A stretch of 18,957 nt of DNA, from NCBI GenBank assembly GCA_017958015.1, contig JAGDDM010000209.1, forward strand, positions 1 through 18,957. The letters are read 5' to 3'. The notes below the pieces were generated by a model, which did no database searches, was not told the DNA's origin, and was given only the letters and a program-made list of their open reading frames with translations. Of this stretch, positions 1-7,162 are shown piece by piece. Made by a program: the position numbers and the translations under genes. The DNA comes from Abditibacteriota bacterium (GTDB taxonomy: Bacteria; Armatimonadota; UBA5829). How positions within the stretch are numbered: position 1 is the first letter of the stretch; each line of letters opens with the position of its first letter.

Positions 1-251
1 AGACCGCCGGGATAACCGGAGTGTCTGTAAATAGGCTCGGAAGCCTTGTTGTTGCCGGTCATTACAACCTTATCAACATTGACGATGATAACGTGATCGC
101 CGCAATCCATATGCGGGGTGAAGGTGGGTTTATGCTTGCCCCGAAGGAGCTTCGCGGCCTCAACCGCCACTCTGCCCATGGGCTTGCCGGCGGCATCGAT
201 AACATACCACTTTCTCACGATGTCATCGCGTTTTGCGAAATATGTTCCCAT
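1..251 (-). CDS. rplM: 50S ribosomal protein L13, 5' part (truncated by window edge)
   Basis: L13 is an early-assembling protein of the large ribosomal subunit that binds 23S rRNA. The first 83 codons are present. The product begins MGTYFAKRDD and continues with KWYVIDAAGKPMGR, then MTGNNKASEPIYRHSGYPGG, where the window cuts it off; these are recognisable L13 N-terminal sequences. The ATG at 251 follows the truA stop codon by one base (TAA-T-ATG), so its translation is probably coupled to truA. In bacteria with this arrangement rpsI (S9) normally follows, so rpsI is expected just outside the left edge. The call rests on direct translation and is secure; only the C-terminus is unseen. Confidence 0.96.
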   Translation of the reverse strand, partial: MGTYFAKRDDIVRKWYVIDAAGKPMGRVAVEAAKLLRGKHKPTFTPHMDCGDHVIIVNVDKVVMTGNNKASEPIYRHSGYPGG

Positions 252-252
252 A

Positions 253-1035
253 TTATACATCCTTTTCCGAATATCGCACCTCCCAAAGGCAAAGCCCGTT
301 GGCCGGAGCGAGTTTATCCGTACATTTTCTGTCCGCGGCTTTAAGCATCGCGGCTACTTCTTCCGGGGTTCGTCTGCCGATCCCCGCCTCAAAAAGCGTT
401 CCCACAATCTTGCGGACCATGGAACGTAAAAAGGCGTTTGCCCACACGTCCACGAAGATGTGATTGCCCGCTTCCCTTATTCCGATTTCGTCCACACGCC
501 TTATCATGCAGCCCTCGTCCTCCGAAGCGGAGGAGAAGGAAGTGAAGTCGTGTACACCGATAAGCTTTCTCGCCGCGTCGCCCATGACGGTCACATTCAG
601 GGGGCTCTTGACGTGCCATGCGAACCGTCCCGTTATGGCGTCGCACACCGGCGCGTTCACTATATCGTAGCGGTAATGCCTGGACAGGGCACTGTGCCGG
701 GCGTTGAAATCGGAACTTACCTCGTCGGCTCCCGTCGCCCTGACGGACGGCGGAAGATGACGGTTCAGTGCTATGCAAAGCTTTTCGACGGGGACGGCGC
801 AGTGGGTGCGGAAGTTTATAACCTGCCCGAGGGCATGTACTCCCGCGTCCGTGCGGCCCGCGCCCCAAAGCGGCGCATTTTCCTTCAGAACCTTCGAGAG
901 AGCCTTTCTGAGTTCTCCCTCGACGGTCGGAACCTTCGGCTGATACTGAAAGCCGAAGTAGTCGGTGCCGTCGTAGCTGACGACCACCTTGATGTTTCGC
1001 GCCTCGTCGGCGCAATCGGAACTAATCGATCGCAA
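253..1035 (-). CDS. truA: tRNA pseudouridine(38-40) synthase TruA
   Basis: TruA converts uridines 38-40 of the tRNA anticodon arm to pseudouridine. The 260-residue product has the family pattern: an opening strand NIKVVVSYDGTDYFGFQ, then GAGRTDAGVHALGQVINF holding the catalytic Asp (residue 63 in this numbering), and a C-terminal RSMVRKIVGTLFEAG segment. Length is normal for the family. The chosen start is TTG at 1035, inside the 3' end of rplQ (14-nt overlap). No in-frame ATG lies before the first strand, and the Shine-Dalgarno is weak, so the exact start is uncertain. It is the only RNA-modification gene here and ends one base before rplM, so it bridges the alpha operon and the L13 gene. 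Confidence 0.93.
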   Translation of the reverse strand: MRSISSDCADEARNIKVVVSYDGTDYFGFQYQPKVPTVEGELRKALSKVLKENAPLWGAGRTDAGVHALGQVINFRTHCAVPVEKLCIALNRHLPPSVRATGADEVSSDFNARHSALSRHYRYDIVNAPVCDAITGRFAWHVKSPLNVTVMGDAARKLIGVHDFTSFSSASEDEGCMIRRVDEIGIREAGNHIFVDVWANAFLRSMVRKIVGTLFEAGIGRRTPEEVAAMLKAADRKCTDKLAPANGLCLWEVRYSEKDV

Positions 1036-1450
1036 GCTCGAGCTTTACGACTTCCGCGGCGTCTCCGCGGCGAAGTCCGATTTTGATGATTCTGGTGAAA
1101 CCGCTCTGCTTGTCCGCAAACTTCGGTCCCACAACATCGAAAAGTCTCTTTACCGGGTCCTGAGCGATTCTCTCGGCGCGGAGAGCTTTGAGTCTGGCGC
1201 CCTGGGCGGCCTTGATCTCGGCGGTCATCCGCGGAGGAGTGAGCATTTTTCTCGCTTCGCGTCTGGCGAAAACGGTATCCTGCTTGGTGAGAGTGATGAG
1301 CTTTTCGACCAAAACTCTCGCCTCTTTCGCTCTGGGTTCGGTAGTTTCGACGGATTCTTCCATGATAACCGATCTGGCAATGGACTTGAGCATCGCCATT
1401 CTCTGATCGGTAGGCAGACTGAGTTTTCTGCCGCTAACACGATGTCGCAT
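1022..1450 (-). CDS. rplQ: 50S ribosomal protein L17 with internal insertion
   Basis: L17 is a large-subunit protein near the peptide exit tunnel and is usually the last gene of the alpha operon. The N-terminus MRHRVSGRKLSLPTDQR and the following ETTEPRAKEAR segment are diagnostic, as is the C-terminal GFTRIIKIGLRRGDAAEV. At 142 residues it is longer than the usual roughly 115-130. The extra length sits in the middle, about residues 68-97, as a charged Ala/Arg/Lys-rich segment that may be helical. The ATG at 1450 has TAGGAT upstream as a modest Shine-Dalgarno. It follows rpoA by 49 nt and overlaps the TTG start of truA. Confidence 0.96.
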   Translation of the reverse strand: MRHRVSGRKLSLPTDQRMAMLKSIARSVIMEESVETTEPRAKEARVLVEKLITLTKQDTVFARREARKMLTPPRMTAEIKAAQGARLKALRAERIAQDPVKRLFDVVGPKFADKQSGFTRIIKIGLRRGDAAEVVKLELAID

Positions 1451-1499
1451 TATTTAATCCTACCCTTAGTGTATTTCATCAACCTGTCGGTTGTGTTAG

Positions 1500-2477
1500 T
1501 TAAGCGTCGGCCTTGCCGGCGTTCTTGTCGTCGCTTCTCAGAGAAAGACCCATTCCGGCGAGCTTCTCGTTCACCTCTTTCAGGGACTTGGCGCCGAAGT
1601 TCTTGATTTCCATCAAATCGACGGCACAGCAGGTAATGAGCTGAGAGAGTGTGAGAATCTCGGCGTTCTTGAGGCAGTTGTACGTGCGCACGGAGAAGTT
1701 GAGATCCTCTATGCGGGTATCGTTGCCACCGCCGGACTGAGCGGGACCCGCGCCCACGGCGTCGGAGACGGCCTCACCTTCGGTATCGGCGAAGTTCACG
1801 AAGAGCTTCAGCTGGTCCGTAAGAATCTTGGCGGCCGCGCTCAGAGCGGTGTCGGGAGCGATGGTACCGTTGGTCGTAACCTCTATGAGAAGGCGGTCGA
1901 AATTGGTGTCGTGACCCACTCTGGTGGGCTCCACCGAATAGTTGACCTTGCGGATGGGTGTAAACACGGAAGCCATGGGAATGATGCCGATAACGTCCGG
2001 AATGTTCTTCTGTTCGTCGGGCAAAACGTATCCCTTGCCTACTTCCACGGTCATCTCCGCGACGAGTTTCGCGGACTCGTCGCTGAGCATAGCGATGTGG
2101 ACGTCCGGGTTGGCGATTTCAACCTCAGCCGGAGCCACGATGTCGGCACCGGTAACCTCGCCGGGTCCGGTGACGTTGAGACTGATGGTATATGTGCCGT
2201 TAGCACCGGAGTTCACCTTCACGAAGAGGTTGCGGAGGTTCAGGATAAGCTCCGTGACATCCTCTTTCACGCCCTCGATGGAGGAGAACTGGTGGAGAAC
2301 ACCGTCGATCTTGATGGATGTGACGGCGGCTCCCGGAATGGACGAAAGCAAAACCCGTCTCAGGGCGTTGCCCACTGTGGAGCCGAAACCGGCAACCAAA
2401 GGCTCGACAACAAACTTACCGTAGTCGGTACCCGTCTCAAGTGTTTTGATGCGGGGAATTGATGCGTCAGTAACCAT
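1500..2477 (-). CDS. rpoA: DNA-directed RNA polymerase subunit alpha
   Basis: The alpha subunit dimerises to nucleate assembly of RNA polymerase, and its C-terminal domain contacts UP elements and activators. The product is 325 residues from the ATG at 2477. The N-terminal domain shows FVVEPLVAGFGSTVGNALRR and LLSSIPGAAVTSIKIDG, the alpha dimerisation and assembly region. A Gly/Glu-rich linker follows (about residues 235-255), then a C-terminal helix-hairpin-helix domain with LNFSVRTYNCLKNA and IKNFGAKSLKEV. The start was chosen because GGGAGG lies 4 nt before this ATG. The alternative ATG at 2489 would place that Shine-Dalgarno inside the gene, and an upstream TTG at 2510 lies inside rpsD. 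It sits between rpsD and rplQ, the usual alpha-operon position. Confidence 0.98.
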   Translation of the reverse strand: MVTDASIPRIKTLETGTDYGKFVVEPLVAGFGSTVGNALRRVLLSSIPGAAVTSIKIDGVLHQFSSIEGVKEDVTELILNLRNLFVKVNSGANGTYTISLNVTGPGEVTGADIVAPAEVEIANPDVHIAMLSDESAKLVAEMTVEVGKGYVLPDEQKNIPDVIGIIPMASVFTPIRKVNYSVEPTRVGHDTNFDRLLIEVTTNGTIAPDTALSAAAKILTDQLKLFVNFADTEGEAVSDAVGAGPAQSGGGNDTRIEDLNFSVRTYNCLKNAEILTLSQLITCCAVDLMEIKNFGAKSLKEVNEKLAGMGLSLRSDDKNAGKADA

Positions 2478-2481
2478 GGCA

Positions 2482-2487
2482 CCTCCC
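2482..2487 (-). promoter_or_regulatory. Shine-Dalgarno deciding the rpoA start
   Basis: GGGAGG lies 4 nt upstream of the ATG at 2477, just after the rpsD stop codon. It favours 2477 over the ATG at 2489, whose own codons overlap this motif. Confidence 0.75.
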
Positions 2488-2490
2488 ATA

Positions 2491-3120
2491 TTATCGCGAA
2501 TAGTACTCAACGATCAGAGATTCCTGAACGTCGGTGTCGATTTCGTCGCGCTTGGGCATGGCGAGAACCTCACCCTTGAACGCTTCGGCGTCGAAACCAA
2601 GCCAAGCGGGGAGATTTCTGCCCGCGGAGCTCTTGACGGCCTCCGCCATGGGAGCCATCTTCTTGGAATCGTCCTTAACCGTAATAACGTCGCCCGCCTT
2701 AACCTGATAGGACGGAATGTCGACGCGCTTGCCGTTGACCAAAATGTGGCCGTGGTTTACGAACTGTCTCGCCTGAGCTCTGGAAGAGGCCAGGGAGAGT
2801 CTGTAAACGATGTTATCCAACCGGCACTCCAGGAGCATAAGGAGCGTGTCGCCCGTTACGCCCTGTCTGCGGGTGGCTTCTTTCATGTAATTTCTGAACT
2901 GACGCTCCAGAACACCGTAGATTCTGCGCATCTTCTGCTTCTCGCGAAGCTGAGTTCCGTAGTCGGAGAGCTTCCGCTGCATGTTGTGACCGTGCTGGCC
3001 GGGAGGAAACGCTCTGGTTTCGGCCGGGCACTTGCGGGAATAGCACTTGTCACCCTTAAGGAAGAGCTTTACGCCCTCGCGTCTGCATCTCTTGCAAACC
3101 GGATTTCCCTCATTTGCCAT
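2491..3120 (-). CDS. rpsD: 30S ribosomal protein S4, four-Cys (zinc) type
   Basis: S4 is a primary 16S rRNA-binding protein that starts assembly of the 30S body; in several bacteria it also represses its own operon. The product has 209 residues. Its N-terminus carries Cys9, Cys12, Cys26 and Cys31 in a spacing typical of zinc-binding S4. YGVLERQFRNYMKEA follows, then an S4 RNA-binding domain at about residues 96-160 with LLECRLDNIVYRL and HILVNGKRVDIPSY. The ATG at 3120 has AGGAG upstream. It lies between rpsK and rpoA, as in most alpha operons. No sequence resembling a known S4 leader could be confirmed in the 26-nt gap upstream. Confidence 0.98.
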   Translation of the reverse strand: MANEGNPVCKRCRREGVKLFLKGDKCYSRKCPAETRAFPPGQHGHNMQRKLSDYGTQLREKQKMRRIYGVLERQFRNYMKEATRRQGVTGDTLLMLLECRLDNIVYRLSLASSRAQARQFVNHGHILVNGKRVDIPSYQVKAGDVITVKDDSKKMAPMAEAVKSSAGRNLPAWLGFDAEAFKGEVLAMPKRDEIDTDVQESLIVEYYSR

Positions 3121-3146
3121 ATTATATAATCTCCTAAAATCTCAAA

Positions 3147-3539
3147 TTAAACGCGGCGGCGCTTGGGAGGTCTGCAGCCGTTATGAGGAACGGCGGTGCA
3201 GTCCTTGATGATGTTGACTTCAAGACCCACCGTCTGCAAAGAACGAATGGCGGTTTCCCGACCGCTGCCGGGACCCTTAACGAACACGTCAACCTTCTTC
3301 AGGCCGTGTTCCATAGCCGCTCTGGCGGCCTTTTCGGAAGCCAGCTGGGCAGCATAGGGCGTGCCCTTCTTCGTTCCCTTGAATCCCACGGTGCCGGCAC
3401 TGGCCCAGGAAATGACGCCGCCGGTCATGTCGGATATCGAGATTATGGTGTTGTTGAAAGTGCTGCGAATGTGAACCACACCCTGCTGCACGTTTCTTTT
3501 TTCTTTCGCCTTAACGCGGGTTGTTGTTTTTCTGACCAC
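3147..3539 (-). CDS. rpsK: 30S ribosomal protein S11 (GTG start)
   Basis: S11 forms part of the 30S platform near the mRNA exit (E-site) region. The 130-residue product contains GVVHIRSTFNNTIISISD near the N-terminus and ends DCTAVPHNGCRPPKRRRV, the classical S11 C-terminus. Translation begins at GTG 3539; GGAGG is placed 8 nt upstream and overlaps the TAA of rpsM, so the two genes are only 13 nt apart and likely coupled. Length is normal for the family. Confidence 0.98.
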   Translation of the reverse strand: MVRKTTTRVKAKEKRNVQQGVVHIRSTFNNTIISISDMTGGVISWASAGTVGFKGTKKGTPYAAQLASEKAARAAMEHGLKKVDVFVKGPGSGRETAIRSLQTVGLEVNIIKDCTAVPHNGCRPPKRRRV

Positions 3540-3547
3540 TTAAAGAA

Positions 3548-3552
3548 CCTCC
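3548..3552 (-). promoter_or_regulatory. Shine-Dalgarno supporting the GTG start of rpsK
   Basis: GGAGG 8 nt before GTG 3539. It directly abuts the TAA of rpsM (TAAGGAGG), which suggests coupled translation. Confidence 0.75.
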
Positions 3553-3924
3553 TTATTTCTTGCGCTTTGCGCTGACGGTTCTCTTGGGACCCTTGCGCAT
3601 ACGAGCGTTCGTCTTGGTCCGCTGACCGCGGCAAGGCAAACCTCTTCTGTGTCTCATACCGCGATAGGAACCTATCTCGATGAGACGTCTGATGCTCATT
3701 GCCAACTCACGTCTGAGGTCGCCCTCGACGTTGTAATTGTTTTCGATAACCGATCTCAGCTTGGAGATTTCGGTCTCGGCCAGGTCGCGGACTCTGGTGG
3801 TCGGATCGATCTGGGCCTCGGCCACAATCTTCTTCGCGCTGGTAAGACCTATACCGAAGATATAGGTGAGCGCGTACTCGATTTTCTTATCTCTGGGGAG
3901 ATCTACACCTGCAATTCTTGCCAA
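3553..3924 (-). CDS. rpsM: 30S ribosomal protein S13 (TTG start)
   Basis: S13 sits in the 30S head and contacts the P-site tRNA and the 50S subunit (bridge B1). The product has 123 residues: an N-terminal ARIAGVDLPRDKKIEYALTY with a helix-two-turn-helix RNA-binding region, then RGMRHRRGLPCRGQRTKTNA, and a basic C-terminal tail rich in Lys. The start is TTG at 3924. The first residues after it match the S13 N-terminus exactly, no in-frame ATG is nearby, and GGAGG is 10 nt upstream. It opens the alpha-operon part, 39 nt after rpmJ. Confidence 0.97.
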   Translation of the reverse strand: MARIAGVDLPRDKKIEYALTYIFGIGLTSAKKIVAEAQIDPTTRVRDLAETEISKLRSVIENNYNVEGDLRRELAMSIRRLIEIGSYRGMRHRRGLPCRGQRTKTNARMRKGPKRTVSAKRKK

Positions 3925-3963
3925 GTTAATTTATCCTCCGAATAAATAGCACGCTGCCAAGAC

Positions 3964-4080
3964 TCAGCCCTGGCGCTGTTTGTGCTTGGGGTACTGCTTG
4001 CAAATGACGCGAACAACACCCTTCCGTTTGATAACCTTGCACTTATCGCACATAGGTTTTACTGAAGCTCGAACCTTCAT
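3964..4080 (-). CDS. rpmJ: 50S ribosomal protein L36, zinc-ribbon (C+) form
   Basis: L36 is the smallest large-subunit protein. Direct translation gives 38 residues: MKVRASVKPM, then CDKCKVIKRKGVVRVIC, ending YPKHKQRQG. Cys11, Cys14, Cys27 and His33 form the zinc site of the C+ form. The ATG at 4080 has GAGGT upstream and the stop is TGA at 3964-3966. It lies between infA and rpsM, its usual place. The gene is short and easy to overlook, but the match to L36 is essentially complete. Confidence 0.97.
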   Translation of the reverse strand: MKVRASVKPMCDKCKVIKRKGVVRVICKQYPKHKQRQG

Positions 4081-4171
4081 TTGATGTTTTTACCTCATTG
4101 TCTGCTGATGCCGCAATTCGATTCATACGATTCCGTCCATGGACTCTTAAGATTCGGCCGCGGTTGCGACA
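4081..4171 (-). other. 91-nt infA-rpmJ gap with a weak promoter-like pair
   Basis: This gap is longer than most in the cluster. On the minus strand it holds TTAAGA (4145-4150) and TATGAA (4122-4127) separated by 17 nt, each matching the sigma70 consensus at 4 of 6 positions. The palindrome GTCCATGGAC (4135-4144) lies in the spacer. GUCGCAA (4164-4170) could pair with UUGCGGC (4110-4116), with one G-U pair. It may carry a secondary promoter or leader for rpmJ-rpsM, but each signal alone is weak. Confidence 0.25.
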
Positions 4172-4390
4172 TCACTTATAACGATATGTGATCCTGCCGC
4201 GGGTAAGGTCATAGGGGCTGAGTTCGATTTTTACTCGATCGCCGGGCAAAATCTTGATGAAGTGCATCCTGATTTTTCCCGATACGTGTCCCAGCACCGT
4301 GTGACCGTTGGGAAGCTCCACCTTGAACACTGCGTTCGGGAGAGATTCCACAATGCGGCCTTCCACATCGATAGCTTTTTCTTTCGCCAT
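4172..4390 (-). CDS. infA: Translation initiation factor IF-1
   Basis: IF-1 binds the ribosomal A site during initiation and helps IF-2 and IF-3. The 72-residue product is a single S1-like OB fold: MAKEKAIDVEGRIVESLPN, then FKVELPNGHTVLGHVSGKIR, MHFIKILPGDRVKIELSPYD and RGRITYRYK, all close to the bacterial consensus. The ATG at 4390 is 7 nt after the map stop; its Shine-Dalgarno AGGAGG lies in the last codons of map. Length is exactly that expected. Confidence 0.99.
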   Translation of the reverse strand: MAKEKAIDVEGRIVESLPNAVFKVELPNGHTVLGHVSGKIRMHFIKILPGDRVKIELSPYDLTRGRITYRYK

Positions 4391-4397
4391 AACCCGA

Positions 4398-5165
4398 TTA
4401 AGCCTCCTTCGACTTGGGCAACGTCAGAATATCCGGGCCGTCACGGCGAATCGCCACCGTGTGCTCGAAGTGAGCCGAAAGCGATCCGTCCGCCGTTACG
4501 ACGGTCCATCCGTCAGCGAGGGTCTCCACCTCGTACCCACCGATATTAACCATGGGTTCTATGGCAAGCACCATGCCCTCCTCCAGCCTTATGCCCTTGC
4601 CGGGGCGGCCGTAGTTGGGAACGTAGGGATCCTCGTGCATATTCCTGCCGATTCCGTGGCCTACCAAATCGCGGACCACCGAGAAACCGGCGTCTTCGAC
4701 ATACTCTTGTACGGCATGTCCGATATCCGAGAGACGCTTTCCGGGTCTGGCTTGTTCTATGCCCTTGTACAAAGCGTCCCGGGTGACCTGAAGGAGTTTC
4801 CTCGCCTCATTTGAGCCGCAATCATCCACAAGTACCGTGATCGCGCTGTCACCGTGCCATCCGTCAACGATAGCGCCCAGGTCTATACCCACCACATCGC
4901 CGGGCATCAGCACTCTTCCGCCGGGAATGCCGTGGACTACTTCCTCGTTTACGGCGATGCAGACGGAGTTGGGATACCCGTTGTAGTTCTTGAAGGACGG
5001 TATGGCGCCGTAGCTTCTCACAAGCTCGTCCGCCTTTTTGTCCATCTCCAAGGTGGTTGTTTTTCCGGGCTCGATCCACGCGGCAAGCTCGCGAAGGCAA
5101 TTGCCCACTACGGCTCCCGCCACGCGCATTTTTTCGATTTCGGATGCTTTTTTCTTTTTAATCAT
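4398..5165 (-). CDS. map: Type I methionine aminopeptidase
   Basis: This enzyme removes the initiator methionine from nascent proteins using two metal ions. The product has 255 residues from ATG 5165. All metal and catalytic positions are visible: His78 in NEEVVHGIPGG, Asp95 and Asp106 in GIDLGAIVDGWHGDSA, His170 in GHGIGRNMHEDP, Glu203 in IEPMV and Glu234 in EHTVAI. There is no N-terminal extension, as in type Ia enzymes. The start at MIKKKKASEIEKMR was chosen because it follows the adk TGA by 4 nt; longer readings run back into adk. It is followed closely by infA. Confidence 0.98.
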   Translation of the reverse strand: MIKKKKASEIEKMRVAGAVVGNCLRELAAWIEPGKTTTLEMDKKADELVRSYGAIPSFKNYNGYPNSVCIAVNEEVVHGIPGGRVLMPGDVVGIDLGAIVDGWHGDSAITVLVDDCGSNEARKLLQVTRDALYKGIEQARPGKRLSDIGHAVQEYVEDAGFSVVRDLVGHGIGRNMHEDPYVPNYGRPGKGIRLEEGMVLAIEPMVNIGGYEVETLADGWTVVTADGSLSAHFEHTVAIRRDGPDILTLPKSKEA

Positions 5166-5169
5166 TCCG

Positions 5170-5814
5170 TCACAGCCCCAATTTTTTCCGCAACTCGGCG
5201 AATACCTCATCGGCGCTGACGGAGGCGTCGACCTTTACAACCGACGCGCTCGTACTATTATAATACAAAAGCACCGGTTTTGTCAATCCCTCATAGGCTT
5301 CCAACCGTTTTTTAAGGGATTCGCGGTTGTCGTCGGCCCTCTGAATCAGCTCGGCGCCGCATTTGTCGCAGACGCCCTCTTTTTTTGGGGGCTTGGCGTT
5401 GATGTTGTAAACTTCGTTGCAGGCGGGACAAACTCTGCGGGAGCAGATTCTGCTCTCCAGCGCGTCGAGACTTACCTCAAAATCAACAACGGTCTCGAGA
5501 GGTTTGCCGGCCTCGCTCAAAATCTTATCCAGGGCTTGGGCCTGCTCCACGGTTCGGGGGAAACCGTCCAGGATATAATTTTCGTATCCTATTTCCGCCA
5601 GCTTCTCCGCCACGATGCCGATAACCAACTCATCGGGAGCCAACTCGCCCTTTTCGAGATGCCGCTTCAGTTCGGCGCCCAGCCCCTCTCCCTTGGCTAC
5701 CGCCTGTCTCAGAGCGTCGCCGGTGGAAATATGCTCGGCCTCGTAAAGGAACGTAATCTTCGCTGCCTGTGTTCCTTTTCCCGAGCCGGGAGGTCCGAAT
5801 AAAACGATTCTCAT
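5170..5814 (-). CDS. adk: Adenylate kinase with zinc-binding LID
   Basis: Adenylate kinase interconverts 2 ADP with ATP and AMP. The 214-residue product is of the long type. The P-loop GPPGSGKGT is at residues 7-15, and DGFPRT at 83-88 belongs to the AMP/core region. The LID carries Cys129, Cys132, Cys149 and Cys152 (CPAC and CDKC), a structural zinc site common in Gram-positive and some deep lineages but absent from enteric enzymes. The ATG at 5814 has AAAGG 6 nt upstream. It is preceded by a perfect hairpin in the gap after secY and followed 4 nt later by map. Confidence 0.98.
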   Translation of the reverse strand: MRIVLFGPPGSGKGTQAAKITFLYEAEHISTGDALRQAVAKGEGLGAELKRHLEKGELAPDELVIGIVAEKLAEIGYENYILDGFPRTVEQAQALDKILSEAGKPLETVVDFEVSLDALESRICSRRVCPACNEVYNINAKPPKKEGVCDKCGAELIQRADDNRESLKKRLEAYEGLTKPVLLYYNSTSASVVKVDASVSADEVFAELRKKLGL

Positions 5815-5836
5815 AATTTGCCTTTACACAGCACAA

Positions 5837-5861
5837 GGTATGCCCCAAAAGGGGGCATACC
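5837..5861 (-). repeat. Perfect 10-bp inverted repeat between secY and adk
   Basis: GGTATGCCCC (5837-5846) and GGGGCATACC (5852-5861) are perfect complements around a 5-nt loop. In the minus-strand RNA the hairpin sits just after the secY stop and 22 nt before the adk ATG. No U-run follows, so it does not look like a standard intrinsic terminator. It may instead attenuate, protect or mark processing of the mRNA between secY and adk. Confidence 0.7.
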
Positions 5862-5871
5862 CGTTAATTGC

Positions 5872-7161
5872 TTATTTCTTGATGAAGCCCTCGTAGTGTC
5901 TCATCAGCAGGTGAGACTCGATGGCCTGCATCGTATCAAGGGAAACACCCACAACGATCAGAAGGGAAGTACCGCCGATAAGGGTAAATGTTCTGATGTT
6001 GGTCAGCATCGGTACGTAGTACTGCAGAAGAGCCACGATGGCGAGGAAGATAGCGCCCGCCAAGGTGATTCTGGTGAGAACCTTGTCAAGGTATTCCTGG
6101 GTAGGCTTGCCCGGTCTGATACCCGGAATAAAACTTCCGTACTTCTTCAGGTTCTCGGACACGTCCTTCACGTTGAAGGAAACCGCGGTGTAGAAGTAGG
6201 TGAAGAAGATAATCAGAACCGCGTAAAGGAGCGAACCGAACCAAGACTGACCCGGAGCCACGAAGGTGGCGAACTTGCTTATCCAGCTCTCGGAGTTGCC
6301 CGGAGAGAGGAAGTTTGCAACCGTCATGGGGAAGTACATGATGGAAACCGCGAAGATGATGGGGATAACGCCGGCGGAGTTAACCTTCAGCGGCAGATAG
6401 GAGGAGTTGCCTCCAACCATCTTGTTGCCCACCACTCTCTTTACGTGCTGAATGGGAATCTTTCTCACGGCCTGAGTCACGGCTACCATGAAAACGATGG
6501 TGGCGATGAACAGGAGCGCGAAAATGATAACGCCCACGTAGTTGCGGTTGGTAAGCCATTCCAGCTGGATTGTCTGGAATATCTGGGAGGGAAGCGTAGC
6601 CACGATACCGGCGAAAATCACGATGGAAATACCGTTGCCGATGCCGTGCTCGGTAATCTGCTCACCCATCCACATGAGGAAAGCGGTACCCGCAACCAAG
6701 ATGAGGGACATGAACACGATGTTCATAACGCCCAGGCCCTGGTTCACGGCGCCTACGCTCTGGAGCCACTTGGTGACGCCGAAAGCGGAGAAGAACGCCA
6801 GAACGCCGGTGAGCCACTTGGTGTAGAGTCTGATCCGCTTCTGGCCCGCAGCCCCTTCCTTCTGCATAGCTTCCAATTGAGGAACGGCCATGGTAAGGAG
6901 CTGCATAATAATCGAAGCGTTAATGTAGGGCATAATACCCATCGCGAAAATCGCGTACTTCTTGAACGCGCCGCCGGTGAAAACATCGAAAAGCGCGAGC
7001 AAGTCGGATCCGTTGCTGAGTCTCTGTCTCAGAACCTCGGTGTCCACACCCGGAACGGGAATGTGAAGACCGATGACGTAGACGATGAGCATTCCGAAGA
7101 GGAAAGTAATCCTCTTTTTCAGATCCGGAACTTTCATGGCCGCCATCAAGGACGCTAACAT
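5872..7161 (-). CDS. secY: Protein translocase subunit SecY
   Basis: SecY is the channel of the Sec translocon in the cytoplasmic membrane. The product has 429 residues with about ten hydrophobic segments, the first at residues 18-36. Landmarks are the plug region FTGGAFKKYAIFAMGIMPYI (61-80), FLMWMGEQITEHGIGNGISI (161-180), the cytoplasmic loop RKIPIQHVKRVVG, and YGSFIPGIRPGKPTQEYLDK (341-360) in the loop that contacts SecA and ribosomes. The start ATG 7161 is one base after the rplO stop, with GGAGGT inside the end of rplO. It closes the spc part and precedes adk, as in many Gram-positive-type clusters. Confidence 0.99.
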   Translation of the reverse strand: MLASLMAAMKVPDLKKRITFLFGMLIVYVIGLHIPVPGVDTEVLRQRLSNGSDLLALFDVFTGGAFKKYAIFAMGIMPYINASIIMQLLTMAVPQLEAMQKEGAAGQKRIRLYTKWLTGVLAFFSAFGVTKWLQSVGAVNQGLGVMNIVFMSLILVAGTAFLMWMGEQITEHGIGNGISIVIFAGIVATLPSQIFQTIQLEWLTNRNYVGVIIFALLFIATIVFMVAVTQAVRKIPIQHVKRVVGNKMVGGNSSYLPLKVNSAGVIPIIFAVSIMYFPMTVANFLSPGNSESWISKFATFVAPGQSWFGSLLYAVLIIFFTYFYTAVSFNVKDVSENLKKYGSFIPGIRPGKPTQEYLDKVLTRITLAGAIFLAIVALLQYYVPMLTNIRTFTLIGGTSLLIVVGVSLDTMQAIESHLLMRHYEGFIKK

Positions 7162-7162
7162 G

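Noticed and set aside
1480..1493. Small inverted repeat CAACC/GGTTG between rpoA and rplQ.
   Set aside because: Only 5 bp with a 4-nt loop and no U-tract; expected by chance in a 49-nt gap.
5818..7158. A 446-codon plus-strand open frame opposite secY.
   Set aside because: In register with secY antisense; the translation is an implausible His/Glu/Asn-rich string, and SecY on the other strand is unambiguous.
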